Shown: positions 8,472 to 17,502 of the stretch, piece after piece | How the letters are laid out: each line of letters opens with the position of its first letter | How positions within the stretch are numbered: the first letter of the stretch is position 1 | Origin: JAAYBY01 sp964654125 | GTDB taxonomy: Bacteria; Bacillota; Clostridia; Saccharofermentanales; UBA5734 | DNA length: 42,207 nucleotides | Direction: 5' to 3' | Assembly (NCBI GenBank): GCA_964654125.1 | Contig: CAZZGG010000013.1 | Location: forward strand, 1-42,207 | Notes under the pieces: model-generated | Databases searched by the model: none | What the model saw: the letters and a program-made list of their open reading frames with translations, nothing else | What the model was told of the DNA's origin: nothing | Program-made: the position numbers and the translations under genes

Positions 8472-10055
8472 TTACTGGCTGGCCTTCCAGGCGTCCAGCT
8501 GGACCTGGGCTTCGGCAATAACCTTGTCTATACCGGCAGCTTGGAGTTTATTGAGATATTCAGGATAGACCTTGTCCAGATCGGCCACGCCGACATTGAA
8601 CTGGGGATCATATTCCTGGGCCACAGCCTGGATTTGGGCGATTTCTGACTTGACCGGCTCCTGGTCAAAGTTGAAGCTGATGATCGGGCTGGTGAAAGCT
8701 TCAGCGTTATACTTGATTGTCTCATCCCAGATGCCGATGATGCTGCCCTTGCGGTAGTAGGCGTTAAACTGGTTGCCCACTTCCCAGGCATTGCTGAACT
8801 TGTAACCGCTGTCGGGGATCTGCTCCACGACATTGTGCTCGATCTTGGTGTAGTGTTTGTCCTCGATACCGAAAATCAGGGTGTTATAAAGTTCGGGATT
8901 GCCATACAGCATGTTGTAATACATGACAGCCCTTTCCGGATTCTTCGAGGTCACGCTGACAGCTGTCAGGGTGCCCAGGATACTGCCGGCGCTGGCCACC
9001 TGTGTTTCCATGGGGATACCGACCAGGTCAAGACCACGCAGGTTTTTCCACTCTTCGATATAGCCGGGCTTCATTGTGCCGACATTGAGCATGGCTGCAT
9101 ATTTACCAGCATTGATATCAGCTGTCTGATCGGCCCAGGCAGTCAGGGCATCTTTCCTGATATAGCCTTTTTCATACCAGCGCCGGGCTCTTTCGATCTT
9201 TTCTTTGTAGGCATCTGATTCTGCATAGTTTTTGGCTGTGAAGGTCGGGTCATCTGCTGCGACATAGATCGGCAGGGTTTCGTCACCGATGATGAAGTCC
9301 AGCAGGGCACCTGTGGTGGGGTCGTACTGGTTGGGGATGCTGCTGCCCACGATACCGGCCAGTCCCTGTTCATTTTGCATTACTTCTTCCAGGAAGGGCT
9401 CGATGTCTTCGACCTTCTTGATGCTGTCAACATCCAGGCCGTACTTTTCAACCAGATCTTTTTTGATCAAAAAGCCGTTGCGCTGGGCGAAAACCTGGTA
9501 GTTGAGCATGGCATAGATTTGGCCGCCCACCCGGGCCACGTCCCAGTATTTGTCGGGCACTGTATTTTTCACGTTCGGCCCATACTCTTCCAGCAGGTCA
9601 TCCAGGGCCACATAGGCACCCTTGGCGGCGTTAACCGTGTAGGGGTTCAGCCAGTTGGAAGTAAAGCACATGTCAAACTCTTCGCCGCCCTGGATCATCA
9701 GCTTGATCTTATCGGCGAAGCTGGCACCGTCGAAGGTGACCAGTTTCAAGGTCGCATTGATTTCAGGTTCTGTAATCTCGTTCATCCTGGCGATAACTTC
9801 ATCCAGGTCCCCCAGGTTCTCAGCTGTTTCCAGGATATACCAGGATAATTCCACGGGTGCCAGGGTCGTTTCAGTTTCGCTTGCTTTGCTTGTTGCAGCC
9901 TGGGTGCCGGCTGCTGTTGTCGTGCCTGCTGGTTTTTCAGTTACCTTGCCCGTTGTTCCTGTTGCGGCCGGTGTACAGGCCGCCAGCACTGAAACGAGCA
10001 GGGCTACAGCCAGAGCCAGACCCCAGAACCTCACACTTACTTTTGCCTTTTTCAT
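8472..10055 (-). CDS. Sugar ABC transporter substrate-binding lipoprotein (LplA/YtcQ type)
   Basis: This 527-residue protein starts with a lipoprotein signal peptide: KK residues, a hydrophobic stretch, then lipobox VLAAC with C27 as the lipidated cysteine. A threonine/alanine-rich linker of about 40 residues follows, as is usual for Gram-positive binding proteins anchored on the outer face of the membrane. The remainder is an extracellular solute-binding protein of the large family found with LplB/LplC permeases, which bind oligosaccharides. A perfect AGGAGG lies 6-7 bases before the ATG. It follows the two permease genes of region 1 and is followed by a strong hairpin. The ligand cannot be read from sequence; the neighbours suggest an aminated or peptidyl glycan. 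Confidence 0.9.
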   Translation of the reverse strand: MKKAKVSVRFWGLALAVALLVSVLAACTPAATGTTGKVTEKPAGTTTAAGTQAATSKASETETTLAPVELSWYILETAENLGDLDEVIARMNEITEPEINATLKLVTFDGASFADKIKLMIQGGEEFDMCFTSNWLNPYTVNAAKGAYVALDDLLEEYGPNVKNTVPDKYWDVARVGGQIYAMLNYQVFAQRNGFLIKKDLVEKYGLDVDSIKKVEDIEPFLEEVMQNEQGLAGIVGSSIPNQYDPTTGALLDFIIGDETLPIYVAADDPTFTAKNYAESDAYKEKIERARRWYEKGYIRKDALTAWADQTADINAGKYAAMLNVGTMKPGYIEEWKNLRGLDLVGIPMETQVASAGSILGTLTAVSVTSKNPERAVMYYNMLYGNPELYNTLIFGIEDKHYTKIEHNVVEQIPDSGYKFSNAWEVGNQFNAYYRKGSIIGIWDETIKYNAEAFTSPIISFNFDQEPVKSEIAQIQAVAQEYDPQFNVGVADLDKVYPEYLNKLQAAGIDKVIAEAQVQLDAWKASQ

Positions 10056-10125
10056 AAAGATCCTCCTGTAATTTTTTATTGAACCGGTTACCCGGAAGCA
10101 ATACGATAAAGAATGAAATAATTTT

Positions 10126-11061
10126 TTAGTCTTTCAAGGAACCAACAACGATGCCCTTGATGAAATACTTCTGCAGGAAGGGAAAGACTAGCAGCATAGG
10201 ACCGGCAGCCACCACACACATGGCCATGCGGGCCGAGCCTGAAGGCAGCTCCTGCAGATTGATATCAATGAAGCCGCTTTTAGAAAAGATAGTGACAAAG
10301 TTGAGCGACTGAATGATCTTGTAAAGTAGATACTGCAGGGTGACCAGCGAGTCTTTGTTGATAAAGAGCATGGGCAGCCACCAGTCATTCCAGTATTTCA
10401 GGGCATAAAACAGCGAGATTGTGGCCAGCCCCGGCTTGGCCAGGGGCAGGACAATTTTGAAAAAGATCTTAAACTCAGATGCCCCGTCTATGTTGGCAGA
10501 TTCAAAAAGAGACATGGGCAAGGATGATAGAAAGCCTTTCATGAGGATGATGAACCAGACTGCGATCATACTGGGGATGATCAGGACCAGGATAGTGTCT
10601 TTCAGTTTGAGATATCTGGCGATCAAGATATACCAGGGCACGATGCCACCGCTGAACAAAGTCGTGAAGTAGAGGTAGAACATGGTGATCTTCCTGTACC
10701 TGTAGTCGCGCCGTGACAGGGCATAGGCAACCATGGTAGTCAGCAGGATGCCGACAACAGTACCAACAACTGTGACAATGATTGTCATGACATAGGCATT
10801 GACGATCTTGCCGGGTGACTGGAAGATGAACTCATACCCTGAGGTACTGATATGGGCCGGGATCAAAGCATAGCCCTGGTTGATGATGTCAGATTCCTTG
10901 GACAAGGAGATAGAGACGACCAGCAGCAGCGGGATGAGGCAGAAAAGAGAAAAAGCGACCATGATGAGATTAATCAGGACATAGCTCAATCCTTTTTTCT
11001 TTTTCTTGCTGCCCGCCAGCAGCAAATAAGATGGGTTTTGTTTTTTGGCACTGCTAATCAT
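10126..11061 (-). CDS. Carbohydrate ABC transporter permease, LplC/YtcP type
   Basis: The 311-residue membrane protein has six predicted transmembrane segments. The EAA-loop variant FESANIDGASEFKIFF lies before the last third; this is the site that contacts the ATPase. The C-terminus KYFIKGIVVGSLKD is typical of LplC proteins. The start is placed at the ATG at 11061, preceded by GAGGAG with good spacing; the frame stays open to a TTG at 11088. It starts 23 bases after the permease B stop. It forms the inner-membrane channel with the permease B partner. Confidence 0.9.
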   Translation of the reverse strand: MISSAKKQNPSYLLLAGSKKKKKGLSYVLINLIMVAFSLFCLIPLLLVVSISLSKESDIINQGYALIPAHISTSGYEFIFQSPGKIVNAYVMTIIVTVVGTVVGILLTTMVAYALSRRDYRYRKITMFYLYFTTLFSGGIVPWYILIARYLKLKDTILVLIIPSMIAVWFIILMKGFLSSLPMSLFESANIDGASEFKIFFKIVLPLAKPGLATISLFYALKYWNDWWLPMLFINKDSLVTLQYLLYKIIQSLNFVTIFSKSGFIDINLQELPSGSARMAMCVVAAGPMLLVFPFLQKYFIKGIVVGSLKD

Positions 11062-11084
11062 TTTAATCTCCTCTATAGTTTTGC

Positions 11085-12011
11085 TCAAAACAGCGAGTTG
11101 TCAGGGTTGAATCTATTGACCAGGGCATTGGACAAAAGGACTGTGATAAAGCCGAGGATTGACTGGCATAGTCCGGCTGCTGTGGCCATGCCGATATCGG
11201 ATGTCTTGGTCAGCATGCGGTAAACATAGGTGTCCAGCACATCTGTGGTCGGATAGAGGGCCTGGGAGTTTTTTGTCACCTGGAAGAAGAGGCCAAAGTC
11301 TGAATAAAAAATCGTCCCGATTGACAGCAGCAATAAAATTGAGATCAAGGGCGTAATAAAAGGTATGGCTATATAGCGGATTTGCTGCATCCTGCTGGCG
11401 CCATCCAGGTTGGCTGCTTCATAATATTGCGGATCAATACCGACCAGGGCTGTATAGTAGATCAGGGCATTATAGCCGGCATTTTTCCAGATTGCGACCA
11501 GGACCAAAATGGCCGGCCAGTGCTGCGGCTCGTTGTACCAGTATTTTGCTTCAATGTTGAACTGCTTCAGAATAATATTCAAAAAGCCGAAGTCCATATC
11601 CAGGAAGGCCAGGACCAGATAGGAAACGACCACCCAGGAGAGAAAATAAGGAAAGAAGATAATAGTCTGGTAGACCTTGACCAGCCTTTTACTGACTTCA
11701 TTGAGGATAAAAGCAAATGAAAGCGAGACCAGTAAAGTGAAACCGATAAAAAGCATGTTCATCAGCAAGGTGTTCTTGGTCACTCTTTGCAGGTTGTTGG
11801 ATGTAATGAGAAACTTGAAGTTGGTAAAGCCAATCCATTTACTGCCAAATATGCCCAGGTTATACTGGAAGTCTTTAAAGGCGAGCAGGATACCCCCGAT
11901 CGGCAGATAAGAAAAAACAAAAACAAACAGGACTGCCGGCAAGGTCAAGAAAAACAGTTCCTTGTTTTTTCTAAAATGCTTCAGTTCCCTGGACAGTTTT
12001 GTTTTGAACAA
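11085..12011 (-). CDS. Sugar ABC transporter permease, LplB type
   Basis: This 308-residue integral membrane protein carries the LplB-type EAA loop (YEAANLDGASRMQQI, near residue 190) and a C-terminus ending in NRFNPDNSLF. The start is best placed at a TTG at 12011 because GAGGGGG lies 8 bases before it and this gives the usual 15-20 residue lead to the first membrane helix. Upstream in-frame candidates (ATG at 12056, TTG at 12089) have no ribosome binding site. It is the first gene of the region 1 operon, 156 bases after the regulator. No ATPase gene accompanies it; a shared MsmK/UgpC-type ATPase is expected (family knowledge). Confidence 0.88.
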   Translation of the reverse strand: MFKTKLSRELKHFRKNKELFFLTLPAVLFVFVFSYLPIGGILLAFKDFQYNLGIFGSKWIGFTNFKFLITSNNLQRVTKNTLLMNMLFIGFTLLVSLSFAFILNEVSKRLVKVYQTIIFFPYFLSWVVVSYLVLAFLDMDFGFLNIILKQFNIEAKYWYNEPQHWPAILVLVAIWKNAGYNALIYYTALVGIDPQYYEAANLDGASRMQQIRYIAIPFITPLISILLLLSIGTIFYSDFGLFFQVTKNSQALYPTTDVLDTYVYRMLTKTSDIGMATAAGLCQSILGFITVLLSNALVNRFNPDNSLF

Positions 12012-12075
12012 TTTCGTTTCCCCCTCTTCCGGCGGCTGTGCCTTTAAGCCAAGCATACAGCAGGGTAGGGGGCGA

Positions 12076-12105
12076 TTTATACTGTTCAATCTGTTTTTTT
12101 GTCTG
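12076..12105 (-). promoter_or_regulatory. Possible promoter of region 1 transport operon
   Basis: On the minus strand a TATAAA -10 (12081-12076) lies 17-18 bases after AGACAA or CAGACA, a moderate -35. The predicted start near 12069 would leave a leader of about 58 bases before the TTG start of permease B. The -35 is imperfect, which fits dependence on the upstream AraC-type activator. Confidence 0.4.
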
Positions 12106-12167
12106 TTTTCTTGTTCTGAACGACTCCACTTTTAGGATATTTCTGCAAAATCTGGAGTTTACTCTTG

Positions 12168-14519
12168 TTAGTCCAAGCTGTCCAGTGAAGTTTTGAGGAG
12201 GTATTCGCGGGGTGTCGCACCAAATTTCTTTTTGAAGACCTTGTAGAAATAGGTGGTGTTTTCCATGCCGATACTGGCCACGATCTGGCTGATATTTTGT
12301 TTTGTACTCTGCAGGAGGCGGACAGCTTCATCCAGCCTTGTATCAGTGATGCACTCGGCTACAGAAAGGCCGGTTTCTTCTTTAAATTTGCGGCCCAGAT
12401 AGGCTGCGGACAGACCCAGCATGTCGGCAATCTGCTGCAGGCAAAGATTGCTGTCTGTATAGTTCTTCTCAATGATCTCCCAGGCGGCTGTAACCAGGAT
12501 GCTGGTTTTTTCATTCTCATCTGCGCTGGAGCTGCTGGCCACTTTGTCAACCAGGGCTTTGAGCCAGATTTTTGTCTCGGCCAGGCTTTCCATTTCAGTG
12601 ACCTGGCGGATCAGCAGACCATAGTTGATGTTGGTGCTGCTGAGCCTGGCCTGGTTGATCTCCTCGACTGCATTTTTCAAAGTATTGATCAGGTGCATGA
12701 GCGAAAAAATGATATTGTTATAGCTCATAGCGGCCAGCTCTTCCATGATTTTATCAATGCTTTCATGGGCAGCCGGGACAGCAGCACTTTTTAGCTCACC
12801 AGCGATCTTCTTATCCAGGGCTGGATTGTAAAACGATTTATTGTTGCTTTCATTCGCAGCAACCATATCTGGTGTAATTACAGCCATCTGGCCGAAGATA
12901 AAACTGTACAGGGCATTATTGATGGCCTTATTGTAGATGCCTGTTATGCCGGCGGCATTTTTAGTTATGGAGCTGATAGAAACAGTGGCTGAGATGCCAT
13001 AGCTGTTCTTCAGCCTGGCCTGGATACGGCGCAGCTGGGGGGCTAGATCATCATAAAAATCTTGGGGTTGATCAGGGAAGCTTAAAAGCACAGCTGTCTG
13101 GTCACCTTTCAGTTCGACGATTTCAGATTTATAGCTAGCGGCCAGGATCTTGGTGGCCTCATTGGCCAGGTAGAACTGGATCAGTTCGCGGCCTTTTCTG
13201 GCTGCAATCTGGTTGAGACCCTTGTAGTTGTCGATCGTGAAGATGACCAGGGCAAAGCAGTTGTTATTGAATAAATCCAGACCGTATTCCTGGGCTGATT
13301 TTTCCAGATCAACTGCTGTAAGCGAGCTGCTGTCCAGTAAAAGCCGGTTGAGGAAGTATTTTTTCATGATCTGCTGATTGGTCTGCTTTTCGCTTTTATA
13401 AAGGCTGAGCTGCTCCAGCGACTGGCTGTAAACTTGATCCAAAAAACCCAGCTCATCCTTTCTTACTGCCAGGCCGGCTGCATCAGGCAGATTGGAGTCA
13501 ATCTTACTGACCATCTTGCCAAAGGGGCTGTAGATGCCGCGGGATATGGAAAGGCCAATGATAAAGGCCATACCTAGAAAAATGAGTGTGATCAGGACCA
13601 TGCTCTTTTTAATCTGGTTGGCCCGCCAGATGACTTCATCGTAAAGCTGGGCCTTGATAATGAACCAGTCCGCTTTTTCCACCTTGAGAAAGGTGATCAG
13701 GTACTCGTGGCCGGCAATAATGCTGCTGAAGTGGTCAATACTGCTTTCCGGTCCAGCAGCCAGGCTGCTTTGCTGCACAAAAGCCTCTTTCAAAGCATTT
13801 TTGAAGGTATTATTACCATCAGTAAACTCAATCAGGACATTATCACTGCCCAGGATGAAGGTGTGGCTGTCTTTTTTCAAGTCAAAGCCGTTGAGTATCT
13901 CGATGTTTTCGTAAAGCCAGTTGGGCTCAACATTAATTAGGAGATAATTGCCTGAGTTATCGTGTTTATTTAATGTATCAAACATGAAGTAGGAGAGCAC
14001 ATACTCTTCTTGCTCACTTGCCGGTAAAGTCTCGTCCTTGACGAGGCGCGGCACCAGCTTCATCTGGGGAACATTTGGATTACTGGTTAAAAATTCTGTC
14101 AGCATGGCGTCTTCTGTATGGATACCATTGTCGGTTGTGTAGAATTGTTTGGTGGTGTCATTATAAATCACAATCGATTTAACAAACATGGACATGGCGG
14201 CTAATTTTTTAATGTTGCGCAAGCCTTTCATGACATCGTCATTATCATTACCCTTGTCAAAGAGGATGAAGCTGGCATCCTGGCTGTAGAAAATATTGGC
14301 ACTGAAGTATTTGACCATTTCATCCATATAGTCAATATTGTATTTCATCATGGCCAGCATGTTGGCATTGTTTTCCAACTCACTGCGATTGACTAGTTTT
14401 TCCACATTGAAATAAATGATCGTGGAAAAGATCATGATCAATACCAGGATTGTCGTTATTATGAACAGGTAAATCCGGCTTAAGTATTTTTTAAACCTTA
14501 ATCCCTTCAGTAGTTTCAT
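12168..14519 (-). CDS. Membrane sensor with C-terminal AraC-type DNA-binding domain (YesS-like)
   Basis: The 783-residue protein has a membrane helix at about residues 15-37, an extracytoplasmic sensor (probably Cache-type) to about 300, and a second helix at about 305-327. A cytoplasmic linker of about 350 residues follows, then an AraC-type double helix-turn-helix from about 680 to the C-terminus, with ICLQQIADMLGLS-like and IGMENTTYFYKVFKKKFG segments. The start is the ATG at 14519 with GGAGTG upstream. This one-protein sensor-regulator would detect the sugar outside the cell and switch on the adjacent operon directly (inference from family and position). Confidence 0.88.
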   Translation of the reverse strand: MKLLKGLRFKKYLSRIYLFIITTILVLIMIFSTIIYFNVEKLVNRSELENNANMLAMMKYNIDYMDEMVKYFSANIFYSQDASFILFDKGNDNDDVMKGLRNIKKLAAMSMFVKSIVIYNDTTKQFYTTDNGIHTEDAMLTEFLTSNPNVPQMKLVPRLVKDETLPASEQEEYVLSYFMFDTLNKHDNSGNYLLINVEPNWLYENIEILNGFDLKKDSHTFILGSDNVLIEFTDGNNTFKNALKEAFVQQSSLAAGPESSIDHFSSIIAGHEYLITFLKVEKADWFIIKAQLYDEVIWRANQIKKSMVLITLIFLGMAFIIGLSISRGIYSPFGKMVSKIDSNLPDAAGLAVRKDELGFLDQVYSQSLEQLSLYKSEKQTNQQIMKKYFLNRLLLDSSSLTAVDLEKSAQEYGLDLFNNNCFALVIFTIDNYKGLNQIAARKGRELIQFYLANEATKILAASYKSEIVELKGDQTAVLLSFPDQPQDFYDDLAPQLRRIQARLKNSYGISATVSISSITKNAAGITGIYNKAINNALYSFIFGQMAVITPDMVAANESNNKSFYNPALDKKIAGELKSAAVPAAHESIDKIMEELAAMSYNNIIFSLMHLINTLKNAVEEINQARLSSTNINYGLLIRQVTEMESLAETKIWLKALVDKVASSSSADENEKTSILVTAAWEIIEKNYTDSNLCLQQIADMLGLSAAYLGRKFKEETGLSVAECITDTRLDEAVRLLQSTKQNISQIVASIGMENTTYFYKVFKKKFGATPREYLLKTSLDSLD

Positions 14520-14613
14520 TAATTCACTCCGATGCAAATCTAACAGCAAGGCCAGCTATTTTTTGCTGCCGGCTAATAATTCATCTTGTCTTACTGTCTC
14601 TGGACTGGCCTGA

Positions 14614-14642
14614 GCGTAAACCAAGCCAGTTGTTTTTGTCAA
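14614..14642 (-). promoter_or_regulatory. Putative promoter of the first sensor/AraC gene
   Basis: A perfect TTGACA (14642-14637) is followed after 17 bases by TTACGC, a weak -10. The predicted start would give a leader of about 90 bases before the ATG at 14519. The weak -10 is a reason for caution. Confidence 0.4.
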
Positions 14643-14671
14643 GAAAGAAATCCACAAAAAAATGCGAACAT

Positions 14672-14701
14672 TATTTCAGCCAGAGCAAGCTGGCTGAAAT
14701 A
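14672..14701. promoter_or_regulatory. Perfect 12-bp inverted repeat, candidate operator
   Basis: TATTTCAGCCAG and CTGGCTGAAATA form a perfect inverted repeat around a 6-base centre (AGCAAG). It lies upstream of the putative promoter at 14614-14642, and no U-run directly adjoins it on either strand. An operator is therefore as likely as a terminator. Confidence 0.45.
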
Positions 14702-14721
14702 AGTATACTGGGGAGATAAGT

Positions 14722-14762
14722 TAAAAGGCCTGCCAGTACTTTTATTATACGCCGACAGGCCT
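14722..14762 (-). terminator. Probable terminator of the leftover lipoprotein copy or regulator
   Basis: On the minus strand AGGCCTGTC and GGCAGGCCT form a 9-pair stem (one G-U) with a long loop, followed by TTTTAACTT. It lies just beyond the pseudogene copy at 14806-14960 and would end minus-strand transcription coming from the regulator at 15001-17232. Confidence 0.5.
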
Positions 14763-14788
14763 GGGGTTTTTACAATATTTTTGTCGAT

Positions 14789-14960
14789 TTTGGCAGATTT
14801 TTACATCAGCCTGTAGCTAAGGTGATCTTTTTGCCATTGGGACTGATCAGTACTTTATAGTAGTAAATAGCGTACGCTTCTTCTTGCAGTTCGATCTGCT
14901 ATAGACCAATATTGGCTGTCAGCAGGGTTGGTCTTTTTTGCGGCTGGGTAGACAGGGTCT
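14789..14960. repeat. Left copy of a ~170-bp direct repeat
   Basis: Aligned by eye, this segment matches 23224-23394 at about nine in ten positions in the same orientation, with one extra base in this copy. The match covers the 3' part of the small lipoprotein gene and about 17 bases beyond its stop codon. It brackets the AT-rich block together with the right copy. Confidence 0.85.
14806..14960 (-). pseudogene. Truncated, frameshifted copy of the small lipoprotein gene
   Basis: The minus strand here matches the last 50 or so codons of the lipoprotein at 23241-23558. It can be read as DPVYPAAKKTNPADSQYW, then a one-base insertion shifts the frame before the conserved QEEAYAIYYY part. The ancestral TGA stop is still recognisable at 14806-14808. 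The signal peptide and first half are missing; similarity stops at about 14960, 40 bases before the stop of the next regulator. It cannot encode a working protein. Confidence 0.82.
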
Positions 14961-15000
14961 ATCAGCCTTGACCCTTAAATTAGTCCGTTTACATTTGGCA

Positions 15001-17232
15001 CTATTGTGCCTCTTCTTCAGGACGCAGATGATCCTTTCTATTTTCACGCATTGCAGACGGTGAAATACCATATTTTCGCCGAAAAGCTTTGTAGAAGGTA
15101 TTATCAGACACATAACCACATTGTTTGGCGATTTGACTGACTGTATCATTACTGTTACAAACCAGGTCACACGCTAGATTCATCCTCAGCATTTCCAAAT
15201 AGTCAAAAAAGCTTTTCCCAGTAGCATTTTTGATTATTCTTTGTAAAGTGCTTTCAGAAATTGAAAACTTCTCTGCAACTGTTCCGCTGAAAAAATCAGC
15301 TTCTGCTATATTCTCGTTAATCATGATAATAATAGCTTTTTCCATATTGGCTCTATTATCTTCCTCATTTTTCCTGAAGGTCGCGCAAATCTCTTTCAGG
15401 CTGACCCTGATACCATCAAAAGTATTATCCAGATGGTCATGCGCTTGATACTCTGGTAGCTTTATCTGATTACCTGCTTGATCCAGTAGAGCCAAGGCTC
15501 TTGCTAATGCAGATCTATAAGCGAAGAAAACCTGCTGAATGTCTGCTTCTTCGACATATAGCATTTTTTTCAGCATATCACTTTCATTATTAAGCAAATT
15601 TAAGGCCATCTCCTCTTGCACTCGAACTGTATGTTCGTAGAAACAATTAGAGCGGGTGGTTATATTATCAAATTTTATCGAAGCGATCTTTTGCTCCTCA
15701 ACATAAAAAGGCTTGGGACTGTTAAAATGTGATGTCATACGCAAGAGGTGCTGAAGATCCTGATAAAGCACACATAAATGGTCAATGTTATCACTTATTG
15801 GACTTACGCCAACCCTGATGTCTATATTAATACTTGAAACTATGTGTTCAGAGCGTATCCTCAGCACATGATCGTATTCCATTTGATCATGATTGTTCCC
15901 ACAAGGCAGCAGGAGAATTATATTATTAGCAGAAAAATGAATGTAAGTATTCATAGGAAATGATGGTTCAAGAACATTACGAATCGCTACTTGCTTTTTG
16001 GCATATTCGGACGGGCTCATTTCCTCTGATGTAATTAGTTTTATTAATGCCATCCTGAATTTAGCAGGTAACTCCGGTAAATATTGTTGTGCGCTTTCGC
16101 CTGAATCGCGCAAATAACAATTACCTTGCAGGAGTAATTCAAAGTAGTTGCTTTTCAAGGCTTGTTCCTGTTGCTGCAAGGTAATTTTACTGGTTTTTAG
16201 TTTGGTATCCACCTGGCTTATGAAGTTATCCATGTAGCTGTAGCTGGTTAGTGCAATGTCTGTTGGAGAAATGTTGTCAGCCATTTCACCATACACATTC
16301 TTAGCTGCCACCAGCATCCTCATGAAAGGCTTGGCATTGCTGATTGTATATACTATTGTGATCACTAGACCAACTAAGAAATAAACTATGAACCCTATTC
16401 CGAGCAGGATTCGGTAAGGTCGCAAACTCTCAGATATTATTGTATTGCCAATTTGCAGTTCAGCAGTCAAATTGTATGTACTACTATGCTTCTTGATACT
16501 GACAAAGCCCTCTGCGCCTATTGCATCATGATAAAGCAGTTTTTCTTGATTGGCATCTAGCAAAATAAGGGACGAATGCTCAAGAACATCCGGCAAAACA
16601 AGCAATGTTGTCAGATCATCATTATCTAGAACTGTAAATAACATCGTCCTATTTTGTTTTGAGTTAAGAGGCAATGACAAAGTGAACAGCACAGCTTCCC
16701 GCTCTCGAAAATATGTAGAAACTGTAGTTGGCATAAATGAATATGCTTTGTTCTGCTGCCGCAGTATTTTAACCCAATCAGGAAATGATTTGGCATTACT
16801 GGTCGAAAAGCTTGATTGCTCAAAAAAGGATTCACCTGATAAATAAAAAGACTTACCAGCAATCACTGTATCATTTTTTAAAACCAATCCAATATATGAT
16901 GGCAGCTGCATCATATCTGTCATATTTGAAAATATCTTGTTCGCCTGCAAAATCTTGTATGCATCTGCTGCGTTGATATTATGTTCCATCTGTGCCATGG
17001 TAGCAATCTGTGAGTTGCTATATAGTGTCCCTGCTGCAATTGTAATCAGATGCAGCTCATTTTCTAACTGCTCTAGACCAGATGAGAGCACCTCCTCACT
17101 AGTAGCAATAATATTTTCTTTTAACGCATTATAAGCAAAAACATAAAGAGGTGCAGTCAGGATGAGCATACAAACAAAAAAAGAAAAATAAACTATAAAG
17201 AATCGCTTTTGTGTTTTGTTTAGCAAAATCAT
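15001..17232 (-). CDS. Membrane sensor with C-terminal AraC-type DNA-binding domain
   Basis: The 743-residue protein has a membrane helix at about residues 11-31, an extracytoplasmic region to about 270, and a second helix at about 275-297. A long cytoplasmic part ends in an AraC-type DNA-binding domain (SISESTLQRIIKNATGKSF, and CGYVSDNTFYKAFRRKYGISP near the C-terminus). The start is the ATG at 17232 with AGGTGG 4 bases upstream; a TTG one codon earlier is possible. It is divergent from the binding protein gene at 17607 and probably controls it through the paired repeats at 17503-17534. Base composition is AT-rich like the rest of the block, unlike the similar regulator at 12168-14519. Confidence 0.88.
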   Translation of the reverse strand: MILLNKTQKRFFIVYFSFFVCMLILTAPLYVFAYNALKENIIATSEEVLSSGLEQLENELHLITIAAGTLYSNSQIATMAQMEHNINAADAYKILQANKIFSNMTDMMQLPSYIGLVLKNDTVIAGKSFYLSGESFFEQSSFSTSNAKSFPDWVKILRQQNKAYSFMPTTVSTYFREREAVLFTLSLPLNSKQNRTMLFTVLDNDDLTTLLVLPDVLEHSSLILLDANQEKLLYHDAIGAEGFVSIKKHSSTYNLTAELQIGNTIISESLRPYRILLGIGFIVYFLVGLVITIVYTISNAKPFMRMLVAAKNVYGEMADNISPTDIALTSYSYMDNFISQVDTKLKTSKITLQQQEQALKSNYFELLLQGNCYLRDSGESAQQYLPELPAKFRMALIKLITSEEMSPSEYAKKQVAIRNVLEPSFPMNTYIHFSANNIILLLPCGNNHDQMEYDHVLRIRSEHIVSSINIDIRVGVSPISDNIDHLCVLYQDLQHLLRMTSHFNSPKPFYVEEQKIASIKFDNITTRSNCFYEHTVRVQEEMALNLLNNESDMLKKMLYVEEADIQQVFFAYRSALARALALLDQAGNQIKLPEYQAHDHLDNTFDGIRVSLKEICATFRKNEEDNRANMEKAIIIMINENIAEADFFSGTVAEKFSISESTLQRIIKNATGKSFFDYLEMLRMNLACDLVCNSNDTVSQIAKQCGYVSDNTFYKAFRRKYGISPSAMRENRKDHLRPEEEAQ

Positions 17233-17502
17233 CAAACCACCTGTAACTAGTATCTGCTTTGTTGTCAAGCTCACAATTTTGTAAGGATTAACGGAGCTAT
17301 TATAAATCTTTTTTTATAGTATTTGATTTGCGGCTGGCAGTCTTTACCAAAGCCTAATCACATTAACAGGTCCACAATATACCATATTTAAATCTTAATG
17401 CAATCAAATAAAAATGTCTGCGTGTAGAAAGCTTGTACTGTATAGTGTAACAAATATAACTAGTTAATATAGTCCTTTTGCACAGTTATTCTTTATCTGC
17501 AG

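Noticed and set aside
8031..8648. 205-codon plus-strand open frame
   Set aside because: It runs antisense across the end of the M55 gene, the intergenic hairpin and the end of the binding protein gene, has no family match, and both sense genes are clearly real.
10081..10098. AACCGGTT palindrome as a CcpA (cre) site before the first binding protein
   Set aside because: The spacing does not match the cre consensus and it lies inside the operon between permease C and the binding protein.
12120..12162. ACTCCA/TGGAGT inverted repeat between the first regulator and permease B
   Set aside because: Only six clean pairs with a long interior and no U-run; too weak to call a terminator or operator.
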